Assembly (NCBI RefSeq): GCF_002979975.1
Contig: NZ_PCQD01000007.1
Location: 62,001-126,000, forward strand
Source: Pseudomonas sp. MYb185
GTDB taxonomy: Bacteria; Pseudomonadota; Gammaproteobacteria; Pseudomonadales; Pseudomonadaceae
Direction: 5' to 3'
Length of the DNA: 64,000 nt
Every line of letters starts with the position of its first letter. The stretch's first letter is position 1. A model generated the notes under the pieces. That model had not been told where the DNA came from. It saw nothing but the letters and a program-made list of their open reading frames with translations, and searched no databases. The position numbers and the translations under genes are program-made. Below, piece after piece: positions 1 to 9,108 of the stretch.

Positions 1-279
1 GAACCGGTGGCCCGGGAAATGGCCCTGGGCGCACTGCAGCGCTGTGGCGCCGGCATAACCCTGGCCAATACCGGGCTGGCTGAAGCGCAAGGGGAGATGG
101 ATGGAGTCATCTGCTTCGCCTGCGCCATGCTGCTCGATGGCCAGCCGCGGGTGCTGAGCGAAACCCGCAAGTTCGATGGCAGGCGTAATGAGGTAAGGGC
201 CAAGGCCGCACGTCACGCTCTGCTGTCGCTGGAAAGATATGTGGACGAGCTGCGCCAGACACCGCCCCGCCAGAACTGA
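1..279 (+). CDS. CinA C-terminal domain protein, 3' part
   Basis: The frame is open from base 1, so the start lies outside the window; 92 residues are visible. The text GALQRCGAGITLANTGLA followed by a FDGRRNEVR stretch matches the end of the CinA/PncC fold, whose members deamidate nicotinamide mononucleotide in pyridine-nucleotide recycling. The family usually has a TGIAGP motif here; this copy has NTGLAEAQGE, so it may be a divergent paralogue rather than the canonical PncC next to recA. It converges on the gene at 284 with only 4 bases between them. Family call is good, enzyme activity is inferred. Confidence 0.6.
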   Translation, partial: EPVAREMALGALQRCGAGITLANTGLAEAQGEMDGVICFACAMLLDGQPRVLSETRKFDGRRNEVRAKAARHALLSLERYVDELRQTPPRQN

Positions 280-283
280 GCGG

Positions 284-691
284 CTACCAGAACCCGGCGG
301 GGTGACGCTCTGCCACCGCCGGCAGGGTCAGCGCGAAGCCGTCGTGAAACAAGGTGGCCAGCTGGGTATCGAGCACCATGCTGTTGATCGAGTCGAGGCC
401 GGCCTCGAGGGTGCGGGTAGTGCCATCGGTGACGAAATACAACTGGTGACGCACCTGTCCACGGCTGGTATCGGCGGCGATACGGTAGTGGCTGGCATGG
501 CCGTGCTCGACGGCACTGACCTCCAGGCACAGCTCGGGCGGGCTGCCTGCTGTATGCACCACGGCATTCAGGCCGGCCTGGCGCGCCGCCAGCGCGGCCT
601 GTTCGAACAGGGGGGCTGCTCTGGCCAGCAATATTTCGCCATAGCGACGGGGAAAACCATCTGCAGCGGATGGCAGGGCGGATTCGGTCAT
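284..691 (-). CDS. Conserved-looking hypothetical protein
   Basis: A 135-residue soluble protein of unknown function. I chose ATG at 691 because GAGG lies seven bases upstream; a longer frame to 763 exists but has no ribosome site. No membrane segment, signal peptide or catalytic motif is apparent. The C-terminus is PAVAERHPAGFW. It converges with the CinA-like gene and faces away from the KGG-repeat gene at 876. It could be a small lineage-specific protein; I do not recognise the family. Confidence 0.55.
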   Translation of the reverse strand: MTESALPSAADGFPRRYGEILLARAAPLFEQAALAARQAGLNAVVHTAGSPPELCLEVSAVEHGHASHYRIAADTSRGQVRHQLYFVTDGTTRTLEAGLDSINSMVLDTQLATLFHDGFALTLPAVAERHPAGFW

Positions 692-875
692 GGCATACCT
701 CGCTGGCGCAGGGAATGAAGCGGTACAGTGTTGGACAGGTGAATTCCCCGGGAGTTGTGTCAACGAGCGTCAGTCCGGATTGGTTAAAAATAACGCGAAC
801 CTCTGTTGCGGCCTGCCCTCCAACTTATCAGGTGCCGTGCACCTGTATGTACAACCCTGAGTGGAGGTCAAGCAG

Positions 876-1040
876 ATGACTCAACGTAGAGGTGGTAAAG
901 GCAATTTCGCCGAAAACCCGCAACGTGCATCGGAAGCCGGCAGAAAGGGCGGTCAAGCCAGCGGTGGTAACTTCAAGAACAATCCGCAGCGTGCTGCGGA
1001 GGCCGGACGCAAGGGTGGCCAGCAAAGCAGACGGACCTGA
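876..1040 (+). CDS. KGG-repeat stress protein (con-10 type)
   Basis: A 54-residue basic, glycine-rich protein. It contains two near-identical units: GNFAENPQRASEAGRKGG and GNFKNNPQRAAEAGRKGG. This is the stress-induced bacterial acidophilic repeat motif (KGG family), known from general stress proteins such as YciG. A strong TGGAGGTC ribosome site precedes the ATG by about eight bases and a rho-independent terminator follows at once, so it is monocistronic. Function is unknown; family members are induced by acid, stationary phase or desiccation. Confidence 0.85.
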   Translation: MTQRRGGKGNFAENPQRASEAGRKGGQASGGNFKNNPQRAAEAGRKGGQQSRRT

Positions 1041-1058
1041 CGCAATGCAACGGCGAAG

Positions 1059-1083
1059 CGGGGGCTGCGGCCCCCGTTCTTTT
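1059..1083 (+). terminator. Terminator of the KGG-repeat gene
   Basis: Perfect 7-bp stem CGGGGGC/GCCCCCG with a TGCG loop followed by TTCTTTT, 19 bases after the stop codon of the KGG gene. Confidence 0.85.
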
Positions 1084-1262
1084 GGCCTGCCATCCATGGC
1101 GGCCACCTTTGCTGACTGCCGCTGCGCGACGCGAAAAATCGCTGCCGGCGATTTTTTGCTTCCAGTTCGCGTCAAGCCGTTCTCCCCGGTAGCCGGGCTT
1201 TGTCCGCACTGTTATGCTTCGTGCTTTATTTTCGCCCGTACGGGCTAGTCGAAGAGGTAAGC

Positions 1263-1964
1263 ATGAAGCGGAATCTGCTGGCAGCCAGTGTTGCACTCAG
1301 TATCTTTACTTTGGTGGGTTGCAGTGAAAAGGAACCCGAACTCACCACTTCCATCCAGCAGGCGTCCTACGGTATCGGCCTGAACATGGGCCAGAGCCTG
1401 TTGCAGGATGGTCTGGATGATGTGGATACCCAGGCCCTGGCGCTGGGTATGCAGGACGCGCTGTCGGGCAGCGAAGCCCGGGTCAGCGAAAAGGACCTGA
1501 TCGCCGCCTTCGGTGAGCTGCAGACCCGTGCCGAAGAGCGTGCCAATACCCAGAATGTCGAAGCCCTCGAAGCCAACACGGCCTACCTGGTGGAAAATGC
1601 CGAGCGTGATGGGGTGATCACCACCGAATCCGGTCTGCAGTACGAAGTGATCGAGTCCGGCGACGCCGACGGCGCCCAGCCGAAGGTCAGTGACGTGGTC
1701 TCCGTTCACTACGAAGGCAAGCTCACCGATGGCACCGTCTTCGACAGCTCCATCAGCCGTGGCGAGCCGATCGACCTGCCGGTCAGCGGTGTGATCCCCG
1801 GTTGGGTCGAGGCGCTGCAACTGATGCGTGTCGGTGACAAGTGGAAGGTGACCATTCCCAGTGATCTGGCCTACGGCCCGGGTAGCCCCAGCCCGCTGAT
1901 TCCGCCGAACTCGGTGCTGGTGTTCGACATGGAACTGCTGGGTATTCAGCAGGACGAAGAATAA
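1263..1964 (+). CDS. FKBP-type peptidyl-prolyl isomerase lipoprotein
   Basis: A 233-residue isomerase of the FkpA/FklB/Mip type. Residues 1-20 form a lipoprotein signal ending in the lipobox LVGC (Cys20), so the protein is exported and lipid-anchored, probably facing the periplasm. An alpha-helical dimerisation domain (about 25-120) precedes the FKBP domain (about 125-228), which has VHYEGKLTDGTVFDSS, VIPGWVEAL, IPSDLAYG and IPPNSVLVFDMELL. I chose ATG at 1263, with AAGAGG upstream, rather than 1200 because it gives a proper signal sequence. It is flanked by its own hairpin at 1981 and is likely single-gene. It should assist folding of periplasmic proteins. Confidence 0.92.
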   Translation: MKRNLLAASVALSIFTLVGCSEKEPELTTSIQQASYGIGLNMGQSLLQDGLDDVDTQALALGMQDALSGSEARVSEKDLIAAFGELQTRAEERANTQNVEALEANTAYLVENAERDGVITTESGLQYEVIESGDADGAQPKVSDVVSVHYEGKLTDGTVFDSSISRGEPIDLPVSGVIPGWVEALQLMRVGDKWKVTIPSDLAYGPGSPSPLIPPNSVLVFDMELLGIQQDEE

Positions 1965-1980
1965 GTTCTATCTGCGCTAG

Positions 1981-2032
1981 GGTAACACTCGCCGGGGCCC
2001 GGGACAGACGCTGCGGGCCTCGGAGTGTTACC
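1981..2032. repeat. Long imperfect hairpin after the FKBP gene
   Basis: GGTAACACTC (1981-1990) pairs with GAGTGTTACC (2023-2032), and inside them CCGGGGCCCG pairs with CGGGCCTCGG with one wobble, giving about 20 base pairs around a 12-base loop. No T-tract follows, so it could be a transcript-stabilising or rho-associated structure rather than a simple terminator. Confidence 0.6.
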
Positions 2033-2209
2033 GTTATGCACATTTCGCCGGTAACAGGCAAGCGACAATTTGCCACTTCCCCGCCTAATTTCCTGTCTCG
2101 TAAATACCTGTTTTTTAAGGTTTTTGTGACTGATCAAAAAATGTGCAGGGCAGCCGGGAGCGCATCCTGACGGGTGTTTGCCTCCCTTGTGCAGGCCTTG
2201 TTCACAGAG

Positions 2210-2218
2210 TTATCCACA
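2210..2218 (+). promoter_or_regulatory. Isolated DnaA-box match
   Basis: TTATCCACA is an exact match to the consensus DnaA box. It stands alone inside the stop-codon end of a decayed gene, so chance is a real possibility. Confidence 0.25.
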
Positions 2219-2458
2219 GGAATTGTGGGTAACCGGCGCAACCCCGCTGCGGGCCGCCATGAGGCCACTCCAGACCTGGGGGCGACCCAGCCAGAAACCC
2301 TGCACCATCTGTGCGCCGAGTTGCTCCAGCACCTCCAGTTCTTCCCCCAGCTCCCGCCACTGTCGAGAATCTCGCACAGTGCGGCCGGTTGTTCGGAGAG
2401 AGTCATAGGGTGCCCAGGCATGCGAAAACCGCCTTGCCCGGGGGGACAACCAAGGCAA
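2210..2458 (-). pseudogene. C-terminal remnant of an EAL-domain protein
   Basis: The leftward frame reads EELEVLEQLGAQMVQGFWLG then RP, which resembles the last part of an EAL phosphodiesterase domain (L-x-x-LG-x-x-x-VQG-[FY]-x-x-x-[RK]P). Only about 60 residues of EAL-like sequence exist. Nothing EAL-like precedes it up to the end of prc at 2540, and the first part has no family signal. In P. aeruginosa a CBS/EAL protein gene is a neighbour of prc, as I recall, so deletion of most of that gene is a plausible history. A short functional protein is less likely. The assignment rests on one motif. Confidence 0.4.
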
Positions 2459-2539
2459 GTTTCCAGCCCGGATTGTCCGCTTGATGGGTGACGAAAATGT
2501 GACCCGGGGGCTCTATCCCTTCGCTACCCCGGGAAAGCC

Positions 2540-4663
2540 TTAGCCTGCTCTGGCGACCTGTTGGCGCTTGATCTCCAGCAGGTCGATGAGGATATGGCCG
2601 GTTTCGGCGAGGAATGGATCGTCCTTGTCGTCGGTATCCTCTTCTTCAAGCGGCGAGGGCAGGCCGCTGCCGTCCATCAACGGGTCTTCCCTGTCCAGGG
2701 CGTCGAGCGGCTCTTCGCCCAGTGCCTTGCGCCGGGTATTCTCCATGGCCAGCAGTTTGTCCTCGAACTCCTTCTGCTCGGCGCGGCGCTTGGCCTCATT
2801 CAGCGGCAGATACTCACGCTCCTGCATGCTCCGGTTCAGGTCGATCCGCGCCAGGGTATAAACGAACTGCGGGTCGTTGGCGGCGCGCGCCTTGTGCCTG
2901 TCGGTCAATTGCGGGATCAGCGGCTGCAGACCGGTGTCGGCCTGGTAGCGGGCCGGCGGGATGGTATCCCAGGGCAGTGCGCGGGGCAGGCTGCTTTCGC
3001 CGATCTCGGCGGTTTCCAGCAGCGACGGGTAGGCGATGTCCGGCACCACGCCACGGTTCTGCGTGCTCTGGCCGGAAACGCGGTAGAACTTGGCCAGGGT
3101 GAATTTCAGTTCGCCATGGTTGAGCGGCTGGATGGACTGCACCGTGCCCTTGCCGAAGGTCGGTTCACCGATCACCAGGCCGCGGCCATAGTCCTGTATC
3201 GCACCGGCGAAGATCTCCGAGGCGGAGGCGGACAGGCGGTTGACGATCACCGCCAGCGGGCCGTTGTAGGCCACTCCGGCATTCGGGTCATCCAGCACCT
3301 GCACGTCGCCCTTGCTGTCGCGTACCAGCACGCTGGGTCCCTGGCCGATGAACAGGCCGGTCAGCTCGGTGGCTTCCTGTAGCGAGCCGCCACCGTTGTT
3401 GCGCAGGTCCAGCACGATGCCGTCGATGTCCTGCTTCTGCAGTTCGCCGAGCAGGCGACGTACGTCGCGGGTAGTGCTGCGGTAGTCCGCATCGCCACGA
3501 CGGTAGGCCTTGAAGTCGATATAGAAGCCGGGCACCTCGATGACGCCGATGCGGTAATCGTTGCCGTGTTCGTTGAACTCCAGCACCGAGGACTTGGCAG
3601 CCTGGTCTTCCAGCTTCACTGCCTCGCGCACCAGTGCCACCTCACGGCTGGTCATGTCGCTCGGGGGGTTGCTCGCCGGGATCACCTCCAGGCGTACCGA
3701 GGAACCCTTGGGACCACGGATCAGCTTGACCACCTCATCCAGGCGCCAGCCGACCACGTCGACCATCTCACCCTTGTCCTGGGCAACGCCGATGATGCGG
3801 TCGGCGGTGGACAGCTGCTTGCTCTTTTCCGCCGGACCGGCCGGCACCAGGCGGACGATCTTGGTGTAGTCGTTGTCGCTCTGCAGTACCGCGCCGATAC
3901 CTTCCAGCGACAGGCTCATGTTGATGTCGAAGTTCTCCGCGTTATCCGGAGACAGGTACTGGGTATGCGGGTCGTAGACCTGCGCCAGGGCGTTGATGTA
4001 GTTCTGGAAGATATCTTCGCTGCGGGTCTGGTACAGGCGCTTCTGCTGATTGGCATAGCGCTTCTCCAGCAGATCCTGGATGGCATCGGTTTCACGTCCG
4101 GCCAGCTTCAGGCGCAATACCTCATCCTTGATCTGCTGGCGCCACAGGGTATGCAGGGCCTTTTCATCGGTCGGCCAGTCGGCTTCCTCCCGGTCGATCA
4201 GGATGCTCTGGTCACCGGTGAAATCCAGTTTGTCGACGCCTTCGCGCAGCAACTGCCGGGCGTAGGCCATGCGCTGGTCGGCGCGCTGAATCTGCCGGGT
4301 GTGCATGGCGAAGCCGATGCTCAGATCGCCGGCCAGCAGCAGGTCGTCGAGCTTGTGGCGATACTCTTCGAAGGTATCGATATCGGCCGCGGTGAACAGG
4401 CTGCGCTGCGGATCGAGCTGGCGCAGGTAGGTATCGAACACTTCGCTGGAGAGCGCGTCATCCAGGCGAATGCGGTTGTAGTGATGGCGCCGCAGCAACT
4501 CCACGGTATTGAGGCTGGCGATCATCTGCTCACGGGTCGGCTGCAGACTCTCCAGATCGAGAATGGGCATCGCGCTGTCGACCGTGTCTGCAGCGAAGGC
4601 ACTGGCGCCAAGGCTGAGCAGAGCGATCAGGCAGGACTTGCGCAGGATGTTGGAAACTTTCAT
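2540..4663 (-). CDS. prc: Tail-specific C-terminal processing protease Prc (AlgO/Tsp)
   Basis: A 707-residue periplasmic serine protease of family S41. It has a signal peptide (CLIALLSLGASAFA, about 10-24), a long helical N-terminal domain, a PDZ domain near 260-350, the S41 protease domain and a charged C-terminal DUF3340-type tail. The catalytic pair is visible: Ser480 in SASASEIFAG and Lys505 in FGKGTVQ, 25 residues apart as in E. coli Prc. The start at 4663 gives the signal peptide; an open frame extends further to 5746 but only as antisense of qor. In Pseudomonas, Prc degrades regulatory proteins marked by C-terminal tails and affects alginate control through MucA. It is divergent from qor (102-bp gap). 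Confidence 0.95.
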   Translation of the reverse strand: MKVSNILRKSCLIALLSLGASAFAADTVDSAMPILDLESLQPTREQMIASLNTVELLRRHHYNRIRLDDALSSEVFDTYLRQLDPQRSLFTAADIDTFEEYRHKLDDLLLAGDLSIGFAMHTRQIQRADQRMAYARQLLREGVDKLDFTGDQSILIDREEADWPTDEKALHTLWRQQIKDEVLRLKLAGRETDAIQDLLEKRYANQQKRLYQTRSEDIFQNYINALAQVYDPHTQYLSPDNAENFDINMSLSLEGIGAVLQSDNDYTKIVRLVPAGPAEKSKQLSTADRIIGVAQDKGEMVDVVGWRLDEVVKLIRGPKGSSVRLEVIPASNPPSDMTSREVALVREAVKLEDQAAKSSVLEFNEHGNDYRIGVIEVPGFYIDFKAYRRGDADYRSTTRDVRRLLGELQKQDIDGIVLDLRNNGGGSLQEATELTGLFIGQGPSVLVRDSKGDVQVLDDPNAGVAYNGPLAVIVNRLSASASEIFAGAIQDYGRGLVIGEPTFGKGTVQSIQPLNHGELKFTLAKFYRVSGQSTQNRGVVPDIAYPSLLETAEIGESSLPRALPWDTIPPARYQADTGLQPLIPQLTDRHKARAANDPQFVYTLARIDLNRSMQEREYLPLNEAKRRAEQKEFEDKLLAMENTRRKALGEEPLDALDREDPLMDGSGLPSPLEEEDTDDKDDPFLAETGHILIDLLEIKRQQVARAG

Positions 4664-4765
4664 CAAAGGTATCGTGTCCGGAGAGGTGAGGGTATTCTTT
4701 AGTGCTCGACAGGGGCCCGAGGGTTCCCTTTTCAAACCGATTCGACTGATAACTATGGGGGCACC

Positions 4766-5716
4766 GTGAAAGGATTGCAAGCTGATGGCGGGGTACTGAG
4801 CTGGCGTACGGAAGGCTCGGCGGCGCTGGCGCCGGGGCAAGTCCGGGTGGCTGTTCGCGCCGCCGGAATCAACCGCGCCGACCTGTTGCAGAAGGCCGGC
4901 CATTATCCGCCACCGCCAGGCACCACCGATATTCTCGGCCTGGAGTGCGCTGGCGAGGTTGTCGAAGTCAGCGGCGAGACCCGCTGGCAGGTGGGCGACC
5001 GGGTTTGCGCGCTGCTGGCTGGCGGTGGCATGGCTGACGAGGTGGTCGTCGATGCCCGGCACCTGCTGCCGGTGCCCCAGGGCATGAGCTGGGAGGACGC
5101 GGCGGCGATTCCCGAAGTATTCAGTACCGCCTGGCTGAACGTCTTCGAACTGGGCGCTGCGCAGCCCGGCGAGAAGGTGCTTATCCATGCCGGCGCCAGT
5201 GGCGTGGGCACTGCCGCCATCCAGCTGTGCAAGGCCTTCGGCAACCCGTGCTGGGTGAGCCTGGGCACCCAGGAGAAACTGGACACCTGCAAGGCGCTGG
5301 GCGCACAGGGTGGTGTACTGCGCCATGATGGCATTACCGCGTTGAGGGATGCGGGGCCCTTCGATGTGGTGCTGGACCCGGTGGGTGCCAACTATGCACC
5401 GGATCACCTGGATCTGATGGCGGTGGACGGCCGCTGGGTGATGATCGGACTGATGGGCGGTCGTCAGGCCACCCTGGATCTGGCCAAGGTGTTGGTCAAG
5501 CGCCTGCAACTGACCGGCTCGACCCTGCGCACCCGCAACGCCGACTTCAAGGCCGGCTTGCTGGTGCGCATGGAGCAGCGTCTGTGGCCGCTGTTCGAGT
5601 CCGGCCAGTTGAAGCCATTGGTGGCCAGAACCTACTCCTTTGATCAGGCCGAAGAAGCCTTTGCCGAACTGGCCAAGGATCAGATCGTCGGCAAGATCGT
5701 CTTGGTAAACAGCTGA
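4766..5716 (+). CDS. NAD(P)H:quinone oxidoreductase, PIG3/zeta-crystallin type
   Basis: A 316-residue zinc-free member of the medium-chain dehydrogenase family. It has the quinone-oxidoreductase signature INRADLLQKAGHYPPPPG, followed by LGLECAGEVVEVG-like text, and the nucleotide-binding loop HAGASGVGTAAIQ near residues 138-150. The start is GTG at 4766. It probably reduces quinones with NADPH in the cytoplasm. It is divergent from prc, as in Pseudomonas generally, and is followed by a palindrome-rich intergenic region. Confidence 0.9.
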   Translation: MKGLQADGGVLSWRTEGSAALAPGQVRVAVRAAGINRADLLQKAGHYPPPPGTTDILGLECAGEVVEVSGETRWQVGDRVCALLAGGGMADEVVVDARHLLPVPQGMSWEDAAAIPEVFSTAWLNVFELGAAQPGEKVLIHAGASGVGTAAIQLCKAFGNPCWVSLGTQEKLDTCKALGAQGGVLRHDGITALRDAGPFDVVLDPVGANYAPDHLDLMAVDGRWVMIGLMGGRQATLDLAKVLVKRLQLTGSTLRTRNADFKAGLLVRMEQRLWPLFESGQLKPLVARTYSFDQAEEAFAELAKDQIVGKIVLVNS

Positions 5717-5802
5717 CTCGAGCGCACGGAGCCCCCTCGGGGACACCGAGCTCCGAGATGTACGAGCGGTGCTCTAGCCTCCCAGGAAGAGAGGGGCTGG
5801 GA

Positions 5803-5868
5803 GTGACGAGTTCCATCTCGTCACAGCGTACTGGCTGTGGCCTCCGAAGGCCGAGATGGAACTCGGCC
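5803..5868. repeat. Pair of inverted palindromic units (REP/BIME-like)
   Basis: GTGACGAG-TTCCAT-CTCGTCAC (5803-5824) and GGCCGAG-ATGGAA-CTCGGCC (5849-5868) are two hairpins whose cores CGAGTTCCATCTCG and CGAGATGGAACTCG are exact reverse complements. Two shorter hairpins lie between them. A TGTGGGAGCGAC string near 5888, similar to the start of many Pseudomonas REP units, follows. The whole 5717-5913 gap holds no gene. Confidence 0.7.
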
Positions 5869-5913
5869 TTCCATTAAGCGGCTTTCTTGTGGGAGCGACG
5901 AGCGGAATGGACG

Positions 5914-7206
5914 TTATATCTGTGGGCAATCCAGAAATGCCGTCAACACCCGCTGCAGATACTCCACATCCCTGACCCCCGCCAGCTCGCGGATCGAATG
6001 CATGGCGAAGGTCGGGGCGCCGATATCCACGGTGCGTACGCCCAGCCGGCTGGAGGTGATCGGGCCGATGGTGCTGCCACAACCCATGTCACTTCGCACA
6101 ACGAAGCTCTGTACCGGCACGTCGACCTGTTGGCAGAGATGGCGGAACAGTGCGGCGGTTTCGCTGGTGGTGGCGTAGCGCTGGTTGCTGTTGATCTTGA
6201 TTACCGGGCCGGCATTGAGCTGCGGGCCGTGATTGCCATCATGGCGGTCGGCGTAGTTGGGGTGAATGGCATGGGCGTTGTCCGCCGAGACCAGTACCGA
6301 GCGCTGGATGGCGCGAATGCGCTCGATCTCATTCGGCAGCAGACGCTTGAGTACGTCTTCAAGGAACGGGCCGTCGGCGCCACAGGCGGAGCTGGAGCCG
6401 ACTTCCTCGTGGTCGGTGCAGACCAGCAGGCAGGCTTGCCTGGTATCGCTCGCCAGCAGGGCTTCGAGACCAGCATGACAGGACAGCAGGTTGTCCAGCC
6501 TCGCGGCGGCCAGGAAGTCGCCATCCAGTCCGATCATCGCCGGTGGCTGGGTGTCATAGAAGCTCAGTTCGTAGTCCAGTACCTGCAGCTGTCCGCGTTC
6601 CGGATAGCGCTGGCTCAGCTCGCTGGCGAGCAGCGCGCGCAGATCCCGGTTGGGCTCGATGCTGTGTGCCAGTACCGGCGGCAGGTCGGTCTGCGGGTTC
6701 ACCGCAAAACCGCTGTTGACGTCCCGGTTCAGGTGGATGGCCAGGCTGGGGATGATGGCGATCGGGCGCTTGAAGTCCAGCATCAGGTTGTGCAGCTGAC
6801 CGTTGTCATCGCGGCAGGTGACGCGACCAGCCAGTGACAGGTCGCGGTCGAACCAGGGGGCCAGCAGTGCGCCGCCGTAGACTTCCACGCCCAGTTGCCA
6901 CAGGCCGTGGCGGCTGAGTTCCGGTTGGGGCTTGACCCGCAGGCAGGGGCTGTCGGTATGCGCGCCGATCATGCGCAGGCCGTTGTCCAGCGCACCGGGC
7001 TGGCCCAGGCTGAAGGCGATCAACGATGACTGGTTGCGCAGGACATAGTAGCGCCCGCCCTGTTGCAGGGACCACTCATCACGCTCATCCAGCTGCTGGT
7101 AGCCGGCGGCCTGCAGGCGTGCGGCCAGGCTGGCGGCGGCGTGGAAGGGGGTGGGCGAGGCCTGGATGAAATCGGCCAGGGCCAGGCTGGCGGCACTGTG
7201 AGGCAT
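5914..7206 (-). CDS. apeB: M18 family aspartyl aminopeptidase
   Basis: A 430-residue cytoplasmic metallo-aminopeptidase that removes N-terminal Asp/Glu from peptides. The family zinc ligands and catalytic residues are visible: His83 in GAHTDSP, Asp in AARLDNL, the Glu pair in [12 protein letters not shown], Asp in SADNAHA and His in [10 protein letters not shown] near the C-terminus. Length matches the family. It is followed leftward only by the palindrome region. The rluA gene lies 15 bp upstream in the same direction, so the two are likely cotranscribed, an order kept in Pseudomonas. Confidence 0.94.
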   Translation of the reverse strand: MPHSAASLALADFIQASPTPFHAAASLAARLQAAGYQQLDERDEWSLQQGGRYYVLRNQSSLIAFSLGQPGALDNGLRMIGAHTDSPCLRVKPQPELSRHGLWQLGVEVYGGALLAPWFDRDLSLAGRVTCRDDNGQLHNLMLDFKRPIAIIPSLAIHLNRDVNSGFAVNPQTDLPPVLAHSIEPNRDLRALLASELSQRYPERGQLQVLDYELSFYDTQPPAMIGLDGDFLAAARLDNLLSCHAGLEALLASDTRQACLLVCTDHEEVGSSSACGADGPFLEDVLKRLLPNEIERIRAIQRSVLVSADNAHAIHPNYADRHDGNHGPQLNAGPVIKINSNQRYATTSETAALFRHLCQQVDVPVQSFVVRSDMGCGSTIGPITSSRLGVRTVDIGAPTFAMHSIRELAGVRDVEYLQRVLTAFLDCPQI

Positions 7207-7221
7207 GCGAACTCCTGTACG

Positions 7222-7857
7222 TCAGAATGGGGCGGGGCAGTCGAAGACCATGCGCTCACCGCTACGCGGATGGTTGATCTCCAGCCGAGCGGCGTGCAAG
7301 GCCAGTCGCGGACAGGCGGCCAGCGCTGCCTCATGGGCATACAGCCGGTCGCCGAGCAGTGGGTGACCGATACTGAGCATGTGCACGCGCAACTGGTGCG
7401 AGCGACCGGTGATCGGCGTCAGCTCGACCCGGCAGTGATCGGCGTGACGCTCCAGCACCCGCCAGAAGGTCTGCGCCGGTTTGCCCAGTTCATGGTCAAC
7501 GATATGCCGTGGCTTGTTGGGTGGATCATAACGCAAAGGCAGGTCGATATGCCCGGCGTCCGCCGGCGGCTGGCCCCAGCACAGGGCGATATAGGTCTTG
7601 CCGGTCTCCCGGTCCTGGAACTGGCGCGACAGCTCACGGTGGCTGTCCGGGTCACGGGCGATCACCAGGATGCCGGAGGTTTCCCAGTCCAGGCGATGGA
7701 CGATGCGCGCCTCCGGGTAGCCGTTGTCCTGCAGGCGGGTGATCAGGCAGTCCTTGTTGTCCTCGGCACGACCGGGGACCGACAGCAGCAGGGTGGGTTT
7801 GTTGACGATCAGAAACGCTGGATCCTCGTGGAGGATACCGATATGGGTCAGGGGCAT
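7222..7857 (-). CDS. rluA: RluA-type RNA pseudouridine synthase
   Basis: A 211-residue compact pseudouridine synthase without an S4 domain, the size of RluA, which modifies 23S rRNA U746 and tRNA U32. The catalytic Asp57 lies in RIVHRLDWETSG, and RSHQLRVHMLSIGHPLLGDRLY is the conserved RluA C-terminal motif. It sits between minE (40 bp upstream) and apeB in one leftward cluster, as in other Pseudomonas. Substrate is inferred from family. Confidence 0.93.
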   Translation of the reverse strand: MPLTHIGILHEDPAFLIVNKPTLLLSVPGRAEDNKDCLITRLQDNGYPEARIVHRLDWETSGILVIARDPDSHRELSRQFQDRETGKTYIALCWGQPPADAGHIDLPLRYDPPNKPRHIVDHELGKPAQTFWRVLERHADHCRVELTPITGRSHQLRVHMLSIGHPLLGDRLYAHEAALAACPRLALHAARLEINHPRSGERMVFDCPAPF

Positions 7858-7896
7858 GGGGTTACCACGGCACCGCCAGAGGGCGGTGCCTGTCTG

Positions 7897-8154
7897 TCAG
7901 CGTTCGGGCAGGGTGATGTTCAGTTCCAGGATCGAGCAGTCGTCCTGGTTGTCCAGGGCGACATGTACCTGCTCGCGATCGATCGGCACGTACTTGCTGA
8001 TCACATCGATGATTTCCTGCTGCAACTGCGGCAGATAATCCGGCTGGCTGCGCTGGCCACGCTCGTGGGCAACGATGATCTGCAGGCGTTCCTTGGCCAT
8101 GGAGGCGGGGGAGTCCTGCTTCTTCTTGCGGCTGAAATAGTCGAAAAGGCTCAT
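7897..8154 (-). CDS. minE: Cell division topological specificity factor MinE
   Basis: An 85-residue MinE. The N-terminal [12 protein letters not shown] is the membrane- and MinD-contacting region; [14 protein letters not shown] is the highly conserved anti-MinCD segment; the rest is the dimerising topological specificity domain. Two adjacent ATGs exist; I chose the second (8154) because GGAGG then stands six bases away, whereas it is three bases from the first, which overlaps the minD stop as TAATG. MinE stimulates MinD ATPase and drives pole-to-pole oscillation. Confidence 0.95.
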   Translation of the reverse strand: MSLFDYFSRKKKQDSPASMAKERLQIIVAHERGQRSQPDYLPQLQQEIIDVISKYVPIDREQVHVALDNQDDCSILELNITLPER

Positions 8155-8156
8155 CA

Positions 8157-8963
8157 TTATCCTCCGAACAGGCGCTTGAGCAGCCCTTTCTTCTGGGCTT
8201 CGAGGAAGCGGTGGGGCACTTCCTTGCCAAGCAGACGTTCGACGGCATCGCTATAGGCCTGACCTGCGTCGCTCTTGTCATCCATGATTACCGGGATGCC
8301 CTGGTTGGAAGCCTTGAGCACCGCCTGGGATTCGGGGATCACGCCGAGCAGCGGAATCGACAGGATGTCCTCGACATCGCTGACCGACAGCATCTCGCCA
8401 TTTTCCACGCGCTCGGGGCTGTAGCGGGTCAGCAGCAGGTGTTCCTTGATCTTCTCGCCCTGTTCGGAGCGGCGTGACTTGCTCGACAGCAGGCCGAGCA
8501 TGCGGTCGGAGTCACGTACCGAGGAGACTTCCGGGTTGGTCACGACGATGGCCTCGTCGGCGAAGTACATCGCCAGGTGAGCACCCTTCTCGATCCCGGC
8601 GGGGGAGTCGCAGACGATGAAATCGAAGGTTTCCTTCAACTGATCGAGCACGCCCTGCACGCCTTCCTGGGTCAGTGCATCCTTGTCCCGGGTCTGCGAC
8701 GCGGGGAGGATGTAGAGGTTGTCCGAGCGCTTGTCCTTGATCAGCGTCTGATTGAGATTGGAGTCGCCGTTGATCAGGTTGACGAAGTCATAGACCACGC
8801 GACGCTCGCAACCCATGATCAGGTCGAGGTTGCGTAAGCCCACATCGAAATCGACGATGACTGTCTTGTATCCACGCAGAGCGAGTCCGGTACCGATGGC
8901 AGCGCTGGTAGTGGTTTTGCCAACGCCCCCCTTGCCTGAGGTAATGACTAGGATCTTTGCCAA
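8157..8963 (-). CDS. minD: Septum-site determining ATPase MinD
   Basis: A 268-residue deviant-Walker ATPase. GKGGVGKTT at residues 10-18 has the signature Lys11 and Lys16; the C-terminal [18 protein letters not shown] is the amphipathic membrane-targeting helix. The best start is TTG at 8963, giving the canonical [13 protein letters not shown]-terminus, with AGGAAGG five bases upstream; a longer frame to 9008 lacks a ribosome site. It recruits MinC to the membrane to block FtsZ ring formation at poles. It is translationally coupled to minE, and minC lies 145 bp upstream. Confidence 0.95.
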   Translation of the reverse strand: MAKILVITSGKGGVGKTTTSAAIGTGLALRGYKTVIVDFDVGLRNLDLIMGCERRVVYDFVNLINGDSNLNQTLIKDKRSDNLYILPASQTRDKDALTQEGVQGVLDQLKETFDFIVCDSPAGIEKGAHLAMYFADEAIVVTNPEVSSVRDSDRMLGLLSSKSRRSEQGEKIKEHLLLTRYSPERVENGEMLSVSDVEDILSIPLLGVIPESQAVLKASNQGIPVIMDDKSDAGQAYSDAVERLLGKEVPHRFLEAQKKGLLKRLFGG

Positions 8964-9108
8964 AATGACCTTCCTGACTGATCTTGAATGTAATTGTGCA
9001 GCGCGCAAAAAGCGCTATTGGGCGCTGTTTTCGTTGACGTGTCCGGGTCCCGCTAATCGACCCCAAGCCACGGCATACGGGTGTCTCCGAATGGTTGAAC
9101 AGTATCTG

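Noticed and set aside
3566-4702. 378-codon open frame opposite prc
   Set aside because: Antisense shadow of a strongly coding GC-rich gene; the prc product has signal peptide, PDZ and catalytic residues, while this frame has no family signal.
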